Source: Globisporangium splendens (lineage: Eukaryota > Oomycota > Peronosporomycetes > Pythiales > Pythiaceae). From it: a stretch of 64,000 nt of DNA. Each line of letters begins with the position of its first letter. The stretch's first letter is position 1. Positions 33,063-42,698 of the stretch are shown here, piece after piece. A program made the translations under genes and the position numbers. Location: positions 248,001-312,000 of the forward strand of contig VFIW01000013.1 in NCBI GenBank assembly GCA_006386115.1, in the 5' to 3' direction. Below the pieces are notes generated by a model. The model did not search any database. It worked only from the letters and a program-made list of their open reading frames with translations, and was not told where the DNA came from.

Positions 33063-33597
33063 TGTAACGGGGTTACACTGTAACATGGTTACGCACTTGT
33101 GTTGTGCCACACAACCAAACTGAACCTTGCGGTACGTAGAGTACGCGCAACAAGTTTAAGACCGAACCATGAGGTTCGTCGTACTTGCTCGAACCTTCAC
33201 AGTGGAGCCGGCAGCCAGTCTGAGTGACGGCGCCTCCGATTGGATATAATTGAACATGCATTTCATCCAATCACATAAGACAACTAGCGTTAGTCTTTCA
33301 TAGCCACTCATTGCCCCATGGGGAGTAATTACACTTGAGATTGCTATTGTTCATAGTTACATAAAGATAATCCAGGTTGTCCTACAGAGGGCAACCTCCA
33401 ACAAATAAACAGTTCCATTTTTACCGTTAACTAAAGCCTTTGGTTATCGACGGTTACTCTATAGAGACCTATAGGTAACCGATTGTTGCACTGCAGGAAG
33501 CAGGCCACCTCTCTCGGAACAGAGTCCTTGAGAGAAGCGTTGAATACGCTTCCTCACACACGTACCGTGCTGCGTAACTCGGAAGTGTCCGGTTACA
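33063..33597 (+). repeat. Solo LTR of family C inside C1
   Basis: 535 bp, TGTAACGG...GGTTACA, opposite in orientation to C1 and about the length of the 35443-35977 LTR. Flanks ctgcg (left) and ctgcc (right) look like a 5-bp target duplication with one change. No internal sequence: product of LTR-LTR recombination. It interrupts pol between protease and RT. The flanks hold a repeated tract (agcgcatcttctagctgg) on both sides. Confidence 0.9.
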
Positions 33598-34372
33598 CTG
33601 CCACAGCGCATCTTCTAGCTGGGCTCCCTGCCACAGCGTGAGTGTTTTGAGCGGGGCTCGCTGCCACAGCGTGTTCAAAGCTCGCATCCATTGCGTGGAA
33701 ATTTTCCCGCAACCTTCGCTCTTCATCAGAGGAAGGGGTGGAGCTTCCGATTGTGCGTGCTCGCCAATCGATCCAAGCCTGATGTTTCGCCAGCCAAGGC
33801 ATCCCTAGGATGAGGTCGTACTTCGACCCCATCACTAGCACCACGAACGTTTCTTTGCAGACAAAGTCGCAAAAACTGAAAGAGAGTTCGACTTGAACCC
33901 CTTCAGTGTGTACTGTCGACCCATCGGCCAGACATACGATCATCTTCTCGCGCTTGCCACTGTGGACAAGTCGCTCATACGCGTGCAGACTCTGTTCCAG
34001 AGCTGACTTAGAGACGAAGTTCTGTGACGCGCCGCAGTCAACAAGAACCGTCATTTTCTTCTCATAGCCCTTCACATCGGCGCTATATACCAACATCTCA
34101 CTCGGAGCCTTGTTGCCAAGAGCTCCTGGGACTAAGCTTCCCATCTGCACGACTCTAGTAGTCGGCGACGCCGAAGCTATAGAGTCTGTCTCAGTAGAGC
34201 GTCCCGCTTCTACTGAGACATTCCGTTTCCTTTTCTTGCCGCAGCAGATCTGCCACCTCGATGAGCGTGGTTGCTGCGCGGCGTTTGGTAGTCTCTCGCC
34301 TGATTTCCAGTGCGAGGAGCGGGCTACCTTGGAGCGGGACACTTCGACTGATAGTGTCCCCGCTTGCCACAA
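33598..34372 (-). pseudogene. C1 protease region of Pol
   Basis: Overlaps the end of gag by 47 bp in the -1 frame. Contains the aspartic protease core LVDCGASQNFVSKSALEQ with the flap/second motif KYDLILGMPWLAKHQ. The active-site triad is D-C-G rather than the usual D-[ST]-G; the Asp is kept. The frame runs into the inserted solo LTR. No A AAA AAC heptamer is present at the gag end here, so family C must shift by another signal or this copy has lost it. Confidence 0.8.
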
Positions 34373-35370
34373 TTAAAGCAGGTCACTTCGGCGCTGCTGA
34401 GATCCATTGGTGTCGGACCATGGAAGCGCCGCTCATTCGTGACTGCTCGGTGGCTGTGATGCGCACCGTTGTGGCGGCCAGCGTTCCAATCAGGTCGGCT
34501 GACTCGGAACGATTGCTGCTCAACGAGCGCAATGCGGATCGCATCTTCCATCGTGGCCGGCAAGCGTCGGTACAACTCCTGACGCGCTGGTCCACTATTG
34601 AGGCCGTTGAGAAACGCAGGCACTTTCACAGACTCAGGCAAAGGGCTGGTCGTGATCGCCGCGCACAGGCTTCTCATCTCCTGGATGTATCGTTCCAGTG
34701 AGAGCTTCCCTTGTTTCAAGGAGAAGAAACGACCTTGCAACAGCACTTCGTTGTTCGGAGGCTGATACATGGCGGTGATTCTCGCACGGAAAATATCCCA
34801 CGTGTCGAATGCACACTCATCGGCGAGCAACGTCGAGAATGCCCATTCCGACGCTCGACCGCGCAGGTTCGAGATGGCGTAAGACACCATCTGCTCGTTG
34901 CTGTCGATGAGCTGAGCCTTGGCGCAACGCTCCACGGCGAGCAGCCAGTGGATGAGCTTGTCGCCATCCGCACCATCGAATTTCGGAGCGTCGATCTTGA
35001 CAGCTCTTGGGCGGGGAGTTTGGGACGCGGGTGTCTGAGGCGCAGAAACCGCACTCGACAAAGACGTGGCTGCACCAGCAACCACAGAAACCACTCGCTC
35101 GAGCGCTTCGCGCGACTCAGCAGCTGAGCGCAGCATCTCTGCGGTCAAGCTTGCGGTGGCTTGCATTTGTGCTTGCGCACTTCGCTCTCCTTCGAGGCGC
35201 TGAGCGTTCGAGAAGTTCTCGAACTGCTCGAGTCGAAAGATTTGCTGTTCCGGCGACGCCGAGAGCACGTCTAGAGCGACTTGGTCGCCTAGCGCTTGTG
35301 CCATTCGGGTCAGCACACTCCGGTGCTCAGCCGAGAGGTGCGGGAACTGCGCAGGGTCAATTGACGCCAT
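34324..35370 (-). CDS. gag: C1 Gag
   Basis: 348 aa from ATG 35370 (MASIDPAQFPHLSAEHRS), 72 bp inside the LTR. An N-terminal helical part is followed by a capsid-like core (LIHWLLAVERCAKAQ, AISNLRGRASEWAF, LSLERYIQEMRSLCAAI) and one zinc knuckle CFNCGKRGHYQSKC at the end. Same layout as family A Gag but only distantly similar. Intact in this copy. The element as a whole is dead, so expression would depend on its 5' LTR. Confidence 0.9.
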   Translation of the reverse strand: MASIDPAQFPHLSAEHRSVLTRMAQALGDQVALDVLSASPEQQIFRLEQFENFSNAQRLEGERSAQAQMQATASLTAEMLRSAAESREALERVVSVVAGAATSLSSAVSAPQTPASQTPRPRAVKIDAPKFDGADGDKLIHWLLAVERCAKAQLIDSNEQMVSYAISNLRGRASEWAFSTLLADECAFDTWDIFRARITAMYQPPNNEVLLQGRFFSLKQGKLSLERYIQEMRSLCAAITTSPLPESVKVPAFLNGLNSGPARQELYRRLPATMEDAIRIALVEQQSFRVSRPDWNAGRHNGAHHSHRAVTNERRFHGPTPMDLSSAEVTCFNCGKRGHYQSKCPAPR

Positions 35371-35442
35371 GATGAATCCTTGAGGAAGCGATTCAGGCAG
35401 TCACCTCTGCCGGGTCGTAGATTGACTACAAGTGCTACCAGT

Positions 35443-35977
35443 TGTAACCGGGCACTCCCGAGTTATGCAGCACGGTACGTGTGTGAGGAAGCGTATTCAA
35501 CGCTTCTCTCAAGGACTCTGTTCCGAGAGCGGTTGCCTGCTTCCTGCAATGCAACAATCGGTTACCTATAGGTCTCTATAGAGTAACCGTCGATAACCAA
35601 AGGCTTTAGTTAACGGTAAAAATGGAACTGTTTATTTGTTGGAGGTTGCCCTCTGTAGGACAACCTGGATTATCTTTATGTAACTATGAACAATAGCAAT
35701 CTCAAGTGTAATTACTCCCCATGGGGCAATGAGTGGCTATGAAAGACTAACGCTAGTTGTCTTATGTGATTGGACGAAATGCATGTTCAATTATATTCAA
35801 TCGGAGGCGCCGTCACTCAGACTGGCTGCCGGCTCCACCGTGAAGGTTCGAGCAAGTACGACGAACCTCATGGTTCGGTCTTAAACTTGTTGCGCGTACT
35901 CTACGTACCGCAAGGTTCGGTTTGGTTGTGTGGCACAACACAAGTGCGTAACCATGTTACAGTGTAACCCCGTTACA
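35443..35977 (-). repeat. Family-C LTR shared by C1 and C2
   Basis: 535 bp, inverted relative to the solo LTR. On its left lies the primer site and gag leader of C1, so it is C1's 5' LTR; on its right lies the purine tract (AAGTGGGGGGTGG read on the minus strand) of C2, so it is also C2's 3' LTR. This is the classic product of recombination in a tandem pair. Confidence 0.92.
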
Positions 35978-36161
35978 CCACCCCCCACTTAAAGTGCGAA
36001 ACACTCGAAGGGTCGGTGTGAGAAACGTGTGGATCTCGCGCGTGTGCGCCGAGAAAGGGGAACATTCGTGTATTCCTCGGGAAAGAGCACAGCGGCGACG
36101 CGTGCGTTAATTTCACCGAGTGTTGGCACATATAGTCACTGTGCTCGCGCACGTGAGTATC

Positions 36162-37706
36162 ATGGCCACCAACAAAGCTGTCCGCGAGAAGCTCGCGCGA
36201 CAAAAAGGGGAAGGCGTCGGCACTCTCGTCGAAACTCTGCGCAAGCGCGAGGAAGACAGAGAGGTCGCGTCGAGCGCAAGACGAACGACGGTCACCGCGG
36301 ATGCGGTCGACGTGCCTGCGGAGAGCGACGGCAGGTCTGCTCCCACATCTGATAGCGCTCCTGCTATAAGCAGTGAGTTGCGATTCGGAGACCTCCCTTC
36401 CGTGAAGCCGTTGTTCGCGCGTGCTTTGGAAGAGGAGGAAGCGACTGAGGAATTCCTCGTCGTTGACAATGACGGGAGCTCGCTTGAAGACGAGGGAGCG
36501 CTCACCGTGAAGCTCGGCTCCATCGACGAGTGGGTCGAGTACGAGGAGTTGCAAAGCGAGCGACACGCCGCTTATCTCCACGAGCTCGAGCGAGATCCAT
36601 CCGCTGACGTCTCGATGTATCGGACGAAGGAGGAAAATGACGCCGTTGAGGCTGTCAACAATCGTAAGAGGAAGCACGAAGTCCTCATTACAAACGAAGA
36701 GGCAGGAGTGCGAGCTGTCGTTCACGATGAGCTCAAGTACTCACTGCCCGAAATGCCGCCGCCAGAACTATGGCCGGCTGGCAAGACCGCATCGAATCTG
36801 CTCGCGAGAGCCAGACTTTGTGCGTGGGACTATGACGCTCAATTTAAAAATTGGCGTGAAAAGCGATTGCGGGATGAAAATGGGGAATTGCGTATTCACC
36901 CGATCCCAGTCGTCCTCTTTGTTGGAGAGACGGAAGAAGAGTACGATGCCGACTTCATGTCGTGCATCAATAAAATTAAGGGAGGTAGCACTCGCACAGT
37001 GTCTACCGATCCGACAGCGCAACGCAGTCAACGCATGCAATTTGCAGTTGACCGTGTTCGTCTGTTTCGCTCCAAGCAGGGCGGTGGCACGCCTCTGCGA
37101 GCGGGTGGTCGCGCTGGTATCAGGCGACAAATTACTCGCGCGAATGACAGTCCCTCAGTTGCGCCTCAAAGGCGTCAACAAGATCCGGGACGTCTTCGCG
37201 AAGACGCTCAGCAGGCTCCCACGAGCTCTGCGACACATCGTACCCACGCCACTTCACAAGGTAGTGGGTGTTCCCCTTACGCCGCTGCACACGCAGCAGG
37301 CGCTCAACATGGTAGTGGCGCTGTCCCTGCTTATCAATCAGCGGGACAGGTGGCGCCCTACTTCGCTTCAGCATCGGTGGTTGCACCAGATGCGATGGTT
37401 CAGATGGTTCACGCGAACGCATCGTCTTTGGGGGCGCTACAGCAAGCCGTCCGTACCCTTCGCCAGCAATATCTGGACGAAACCTCGCTGTTGAAGCAGA
37501 GGGTGACAGCGCTTGAGACGGAGCTGAAGGAAGCTCGTCAGATGCTGGAGGAGTACCATGTCCGCGGGAAGCACTTCCACGCGAGGTACGCTCCGCGAGT
37601 GAAGACGCTTTGGGAGAGGCACAACGCGCTCGTGTCTCGATGGGCGGCGTCTGAGCCCCCTGATGAGACCGACGTGCTCCCGGACTGGGATAAAAATCCA
37701 CAGTAG
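36162..37706 (+). CDS. C2 antisense ORF, 514-aa coiled-coil protein
   Basis: Opposite to pol. ATG 36162 in context GTATCATGG, 184 bp inside the 3' LTR; intact to TAG 37704. N-terminus: AVREKLARQKGEGVGTLVET, basic. Residues to about 170: acidic, with two LATR-like segments. Then a conserved-looking core (ARLCAWDYDAQFKNWREKRL, ELRIHPIPVVLFVGETEEE), a long low-complexity QA/ST-rich linker, and a C-terminal coiled coil (LGALQQAVRTLRQQYLDETS to LKEARQMLEEYHVRGKHF) ending WERHNALVSRW. About 970 bp of it lies beyond the pol stop at 37132, in sequence with no sense coding. A tryptophan-arginine segment (FKNWREKRLRD) may correspond to SWRRINDRDD of the family-A antisense protein, but similarity is too weak to claim homology. 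No TM segment, no env likeness. Confidence 0.75.
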   Translation: MATNKAVREKLARQKGEGVGTLVETLRKREEDREVASSARRTTVTADAVDVPAESDGRSAPTSDSAPAISSELRFGDLPSVKPLFARALEEEEATEEFLVVDNDGSSLEDEGALTVKLGSIDEWVEYEELQSERHAAYLHELERDPSADVSMYRTKEENDAVEAVNNRKRKHEVLITNEEAGVRAVVHDELKYSLPEMPPPELWPAGKTASNLLARARLCAWDYDAQFKNWREKRLRDENGELRIHPIPVVLFVGETEEEYDADFMSCINKIKGGSTRTVSTDPTAQRSQRMQFAVDRVRLFRSKQGGGTPLRAGGRAGIRRQITRANDSPSVAPQRRQQDPGRLREDAQQAPTSSATHRTHATSQGSGCSPYAAAHAAGAQHGSGAVPAYQSAGQVAPYFASASVVAPDAMVQMVHANASSLGALQQAVRTLRQQYLDETSLLKQRVTALETELKEARQMLEEYHVRGKHFHARYAPRVKTLWERHNALVSRWAASEPPDETDVLPDWDKNPQ

Positions 37707-38471
37707 CGTCATGGTAGCGCTTAAGCAAACCCACGTAGAACACGGGGTGCGTTGCCATTCTCGTTGGGAGATCGAGCTTGTAATTCAAGTCTCCAATCTT
37801 CTCCACAACAGTGTATGGCCCGATGAATCGTGGCAACAACTTACTCCCGCTGGGGAGCGTTGTGACTGCATCGTTTGGTAGGTTTTTAATGCTCAAAGCA
37901 CTTTATCACCCACACAAAACGTTTGTTTGTTCTTTCTACCCGATTTATCGGCGTAGAGCTTTTGCTTGTCTTGCGCAGCAGCTAGTTGGTCGCGTACGCG
38001 ACGCAACAATGCTGCGCGCTCATCGACAAATTGGCGCGACGGCTTTGTCTTGCTTTTTCGTTGCTCTCGCAGCGCGTGCTGCAGAGAGATCTATTTCTGC
38101 GCCGGTGTGGTGACACCGCGCGTCCTTCCTTTCGTGGCTGACGCTCGCACGAGCAGTCGCCTGATTCCGCCTGAGACTGGCTATTTTTAGCACGAGTACC
38201 GTAACTTGGTACCGCGGAAGAGCCATCTATAGGGACACGAGTACCGTAACTCAGTACCGTGTTTTTCTCTGCAAGTGTGGAACGCGTGCCGTCCGGTAAG
38301 ACCGTGACAGATTCGAAGTGCGACCGCACAGGCGGCGCATCACGCGCGTCCACATGGGCGGCTAACGCTACGTCTGGTGACGGAGATCGCGCACTCGCAT
38401 CGAGCGCAGCGAGTTGCCCTCCTACCACTGAACGTTCGACGCCCTCGAACAGAGTGGCGGGTACGCGCGGG
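37132..38471 (-). pseudogene. C2 Pol: integrase C-terminus and chromodomain
   Basis: Frame from about 37896 down: GSKLLPRFIGPYTVVEKIGD (the SH3-like GPY/F integrase end), YKLDLPTRMATHPVFYVGLL, a Ser/Pro-rich linker, then the chromodomain HYHVERLLRVQRRKGNTHYL and VKWRGYDVSQSSWEP, stop at 37132. Upstream (37982-38471) earlier integrase sequence is in another frame. Overlaps the antisense ORF over 37132-37706. Confidence 0.88.
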
Positions 38472-39089
38472 TGTAATGGGCCATAACCAGCCATTACATG
38501 AAGGTGGATCTGTTCCCAGATCTAGTGTGTCACACACCACCTTCAGCGTGCATTGTGGAGACACAAATGACAAAGGGATCACGGTAATACAGTCCCCACA
38601 TGCACGTGTGACGTCATTCGATGACGTCACGAGTGTTCTCTGTGCTGATCAGTGCAGAATGTTGTTCTCATGTACTAATCAGTACAGAGTAATGACATCC
38701 ATGTACTAATCAAGTACTGAGTGATGGTTCCTACTTGGGAAACTGGGCTGGCGACGAGACCGACGTGTCTCTGCCACCTGAAGTGAGTGGTGCGAGCCAA
38801 TCACTTTGCAGGGATTTTAACAAGACTTGAAGTTCAAGCTTCTAGAAGATCCCGTAGGTTCAACCTCAGTGTACCCAAGGTTTTATATATCAGATTCATA
38901 GGTTTTATTTCTGCATGTTTAGGTTTTATGCATAAAACCTCTAGGAGTCCTAGTGGTGTTTTATATGTAGTGTCAGGAACCATAAGCTCATTTCAATTCA
39001 GTTGCATTTTTGCCAAGTTCCTCTCAAGTCTTCCTCTCAAGCGCGAGCGTGCGTGCTGTGTTTGAGGCTGTCTCGGATAGCCTCTTACA
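38472..39089 (+). repeat. B1 5' LTR, chimera of A-type U3 and B-type R/U5
   Basis: 618 bp. The first 450 bp are nearly identical to family-A LTRs, the last 150 bp (from gcataaaacctctagg) match the B2 LTR instead (ending ggatagcctcttaca). Twin TGACGTCA boxes present. Confidence 0.85.
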
Positions 39090-39196
39090 CCTGGTAGCAC
39101 TTCGTAGTCCTTCCAACGACCAAGTCAAGAGTCTGCATAGGCCGCTTGTGTAGCGTGCGCGGACATTCCAAGACCCCTGTTCGATTGTGAGAAACA

Positions 39197-40240
39197 ATGG
39201 GAGGGATGGAGACGCCGATGGGTACGATGCCTGCAGAGACCGTGGAGCTGATGAATGAGCATTTCCCTCATTTGTCTAGCCACGAGTGGGCAGCCCTCGA
39301 GCGTATGCGAGCAGTCATCGGTGAGGCAGCTGTAATCAGCTTGCTGAGATCAGCGTCACCGGATGAGCAGAGGAATGCGGCTACGAGCTTCATGCATCAC
39401 GATATCATGAACACTCATCGACAGCCTGCAACTCCTGTCACGACGATGAGAGTGGCGCCTCTGAAGCTCGATGTATCTCCGTACCGTGGCGGAGAAAACG
39501 AACCTCTAGCGAGATGGTTCGTTGAGTTGGATGCAGCTATCACTGCAAGACAACTACGGGACCCAATGCAGCAAGTGTTGTTTGCGATGTCAAACCTTGC
39601 GGGTCGAGCCAAGAGTTGGGCGTATGGGAAGCGATTGGCGGAGCCACATTGCTTCTACGACCTGGACGACTTCAAGCGAGAACTGAAGAGAGCTTTTGAG
39701 CCTCCGCAGAGCGAATTTCGAGCTCGTGCTGAGTTCTTAAAGCTTCGTCAGGGTAGATACGACCTACACTCGTACGCTCAACGAGCACGATACCTTGTGT
39801 CAAGTATCGTGAATGAGCCGATTGATGTCTCAACGCAAGTTGTGACATTCATGGCAGGACTCAATGACGGTCCGATTCGGAACCAGCTGTTCCGCGAGTA
39901 TCCGAAGACGCTGGGTGAAACCATCGAGCGAGCGATGCAAGAAGAATTCAGCATCAAGCAAGCCAAGTTCAACGGTTTCGGCCCTCGTCCTGTTCGACAA
40001 CACGCAGTCACATACGACGGTCCAGAGCCGATGGACATCTCGTATGCCGATGCGACCGCTAACAGACAGCCACGCAATGACGGGAAGTGTTTCCGTTGCG
40101 GCAAGCCCGGTCACATCGCGAGAAATTGCAAGGTGTCCTTGCCAAGCCAGCAAGCGACACACGGTTCGCGATCGAATCGATCAGGCAGAGGCCGACGATT
40201 CGAGCGTTCCCAACAGCCAAAAAACGGGAACGACCAGTAG
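39197..40240 (+). CDS. gag: B1 Gag
   Basis: 347 aa, ATG 39197 (MGGMETPMGTMPAETVELMN). Capsid motifs as in family A (LDVSPYRGGENEPLARWFVE, FAMSNLAGRAKSWAYG) and a CCHC knuckle CFRCGKPGHIARNC. About 96-97% identical to the B2 Gag and clearly different from family A. Ends TAG after the slippery site. Intact. Confidence 0.9.
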   Translation: MGGMETPMGTMPAETVELMNEHFPHLSSHEWAALERMRAVIGEAAVISLLRSASPDEQRNAATSFMHHDIMNTHRQPATPVTTMRVAPLKLDVSPYRGGENEPLARWFVELDAAITARQLRDPMQQVLFAMSNLAGRAKSWAYGKRLAEPHCFYDLDDFKRELKRAFEPPQSEFRARAEFLKLRQGRYDLHSYAQRARYLVSSIVNEPIDVSTQVVTFMAGLNDGPIRNQLFREYPKTLGETIERAMQEEFSIKQAKFNGFGPRPVRQHAVTYDGPEPMDISYADATANRQPRNDGKCFRCGKPGHIARNCKVSLPSQQATHGSRSNRSGRGRRFERSQQPKNGNDQ

Positions 40241-40259
40241 GAGCGGGGCTCCCTACTGG
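40219..40259 (+). promoter_or_regulatory. -1 ribosomal frameshift signal, B1
   Basis: A AAA AAC (40219-40225) in gag phase, 8-nt spacer, stem CCAGTAG/CTACTGG (40234-40240 with 40253-40259) extended by GAGC/GCTC (40241-40244 with 40248-40251) past a one-base bulge. The primary sequence differs from A1 but the fold and spacing are conserved. Confidence 0.88.
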
Positions 40260-41904
40260 GCGAACAAAGAGTTCTGTGAATGTCGTGGAAGCGCAGAACT
40301 CTTGCCCCGATGTGCGCAATGCACATGAAGTTTCCGCGAACAGATGTGAGCGTGTCGAGCAAGAGCCAGCCTTGATAGTCCACAAGGTTAAGGTAGATGG
40401 TTATTCAGAACCTCTACGGGCCCCTGTAGACACTGGTGCGTCGAACAATTTTGTCCGCACACAAGTGATGAGAAGACAAGGTTTGGACCTGCCTAACTCA
40501 AACAAGGAAATGACCGTTCGCTTGGCGAATGGATCGAAAGTGACGATGCCTAAGCGCGTGTTGCGTATGGCAATCGAATGTGATGATTTCCGAGGTGAAG
40601 ACGAGTTTATAGCACTCGACCTCGATGACAAGTTTGATCTGATTCTGGGAATGCCCTGGTTGAGAAGGTACCAACCGAGCATTGACTGGAAGAAGAAGAA
40701 GATCAGCGTCGACAAGCAAGTCGACGAAGACCTCAGCTGCCAGGCAGCAAGAGAGGTGATTTGGGCATATACATCTGTTGAAGATGTGTCTAATGAGAGT
40801 CAGGCGTGCGATGGCCCCTCACACTCAAATGACAAGCCCGTGAAGACCACTGGAGGTGGAGTAGTCAGGCGCCAGAAAAAGACTACTCCTGTAGCCAAGA
40901 GCGATGAAGGTTCCGCTCTGGCAGAAGGAAAGAAGACAAGAAGACCGACGAAGAAGAACGAAGATCTGCAAGCGTCCCTGATCAAGACACAAGAGAAGCA
41001 GAAGATGAAGTGAAGAAAGAAAAACAAGCCACTTCAAGCGAATATGTGAACGTCGCAGTCTACAATGAAGAAGGTGACAGCCAGATAGTGCGTCACGTAC
41101 AAGTTGAAAATCCTCCAAGTCTGGCTCAAGAATTGATTTCCTTGCCGTTGATGAGCAAGAAGACGCTCAAGCGTAGCCTGGCGAAAGGCGAAATTTCGCA
41201 AATTTGTGCGATCGTCGATGAAGTTGCCGACGATGTCATCAACACTGCGGAAGTGTTAGATGAGAAGACACGGAAGGAGAGGTTTGATGAGCAGTCGTGG
41301 GACGCTCTAAAGACAAACCCCGTGTATGGACTTGTCAAGGAATATGCGGACATATTCCCAGACAAAGTGCCTGACGAATTGCCGCAAGACAGAGGCATTC
41401 GTCACGAGATAGATGTACTTCCGGGAACGAAGTACTGTATCACAAGGCAATGGCCGCTACCGAAGGAACAAGTCGATGCAATCGATGAGTTCTTCGCGCA
41501 GCGACAGAAGGCTGGCCATGTGCGCGAGAGCAAGTCTCCGCACTGTAGTCCCACCTTCTGTGTTAAGAAGGCCACAGGTGGTTGGCGTATTGTTCATGCA
41601 TTCAACAAATTGAATGATGCGATCGTACCTGCTCAGACCCCAGTTCCACGTAAGGATATGATCCTTGATGGAATGGTTGGCAGCACTGTCTTTAGCGCGA
41701 TCGATCTGAAGGATGGATTCTATCAGATTCGTATGCGTGAGAGCGATGTACCATTTACAGCAGTAAGCACCCCTAGTGGTATGCTGTGGGAGTGGATGGT
41801 AATGCCACAAGGTCTGAAAAGCGCGCCAGCAACTTTCAACAGAATGGTCACAAATGTACTTCGTCCATTGAGAGAGTTTGCACCGAGCTACTTTGGCGAT
41901 ATCT
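40225..41904 (+). pseudogene. pol: B1 Pol, protease and RT, truncated
   Basis: Protease PVDTGASNNFVR (Pro for the usual Leu/Ala before V), then a one-base deletion near 40911 that shifts the frame until a new frame takes over at about 41010. RT fingers and palm follow (FCVKKATGGWRIVHAFNKL, LWEWMVMPQGLK), and the catalytic motif reads Y-F-G-D: codon 41895-41897 is GGC in place of GAC, removing one of the two metal-binding Asp residues. Coding ends seven bases later at the LTR. Confidence 0.9.
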
Positions 41905-42551
41905 TGTAAGAGGGCGCTGTTCCAAACAACCCCTCAAACACGGCACACACGCTTGTGCCAGAGGAAGCGATCTCCCGACTTGGAGGGAGGAAGAAGACTT
42001 GAGTACTTGGAGGAAAATTTGCAACTGAATTAAAAAGGTTATGGTTCCTGTCGCTACTTACAAATGAACCCCAAGGGATCCTACAGGTTTTATAACTAAA
42101 ACCTAAACATGCACAATAAAACCTATGAATCTGATATATAAAACCTTGGGTACACTGAGGTTGAACCTACGGGATCTTCTAGAAGCTTGAACTTCAAGTC
42201 TTATTTAAAATCCCTGCAAAGTGATTGGCTCGCACCACTCACTTCAGGTGGCAGAGACACGTCGGTCTCGTCGCCAGCCAGTTTCCCAAGTAGGAACCAT
42301 CACTCAGTACTTGATTAGTACATGGATGTCATTACTCTGTACTGATTAGTACATGAGAACAACATTCTGCACTGATCAGCACAGAGAACACTCGTGACGT
42401 CATCGAATGACGTCACACGTGCATGTGGGGACTGTATTACCGTAATCCCTTTGTTATTTGTGTGTCCACAATGCACACTGAAGGTGGTGTGTGCACACTA
42501 GATCTGGGAACAGATCCACCTTCATGTAATGGCTGGTTATGGCGCATTACA
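41905..42551 (-). repeat. Family-A type LTR, reverse orientation, joining B1 and B2
   Basis: 647 bp, TGTAAGAGGG...CGCATTACA on the plus strand. On its left, the B1 RT cut at TATCT; on its right, tcatccctccc, the purine tract of B2 in reverse. It therefore serves as the 3' LTR of B2 but also mirrors the 3' LTR of A2. Twin TGACGTCA boxes present near 42396-42417. Confidence 0.88.
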
Positions 42552-42698
42552 TCATCCCTCCCTTGAAGTTCCATCACGGACTTTACTTCTTTCGGAGAGG
42601 TACCCGCTCTCACTTTCTAATTGAACGTGAAGTGATCAAGCGACCAAGCGAAGCGCGAAGAACAGCCCGAGCCGAAGCGGCAGCGGACGACTCCCGGC

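Larger units (their letters stand above)
30568..35442 (-). mobile_element. Ty3/gypsy element C1 (family C), 5' part
   Basis: Internal region reading right to left: leader with primer site TGGTAGCACTTGTAG just inside the LTR at 35443, gag, protease, a solo LTR inserted at 33063-33597, RT, RNase H and integrase up to the zinc-binding region. There the element ends abruptly at the A1 3' LTR. Its 5' LTR is 35443-35977, shared with C2. RT is about as close to families A and B as expected for a sister lineage; LTRs are unrelated. Confidence 0.9.
35978..38471 (-). mobile_element. Ty3/gypsy element C2 (family C), 3' part with antisense gene
   Basis: Holds the last part of integrase, the chromodomain, a long antisense ORF and the purine tract, reading right to left. 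Cut at its right side by the B1 5' LTR within integrase (HPRVPATLFEGVE). It is not the missing remainder of C1: about 200 integrase residues lie between the two cut points. Confidence 0.88.
38472..41904 (+). mobile_element. Ty3/gypsy element B1 (family B), 5' half
   Basis: 5' LTR, gag, protease and RT up to SYFGDI, then stops at GATATCT where a reverse-oriented family-A LTR starts. The same cut with the same mutation is found in B2, where it is explained by the A2 insertion. Hence B1 is a duplicate, in opposite orientation, of the 5' half of B2. Confidence 0.9.

Noticed and set aside
36637..37494. 285-aa second plus-strand frame in C2
   Set aside because: Shadow of the 514-aa antisense ORF in another frame; no ATG context or conserved feature.
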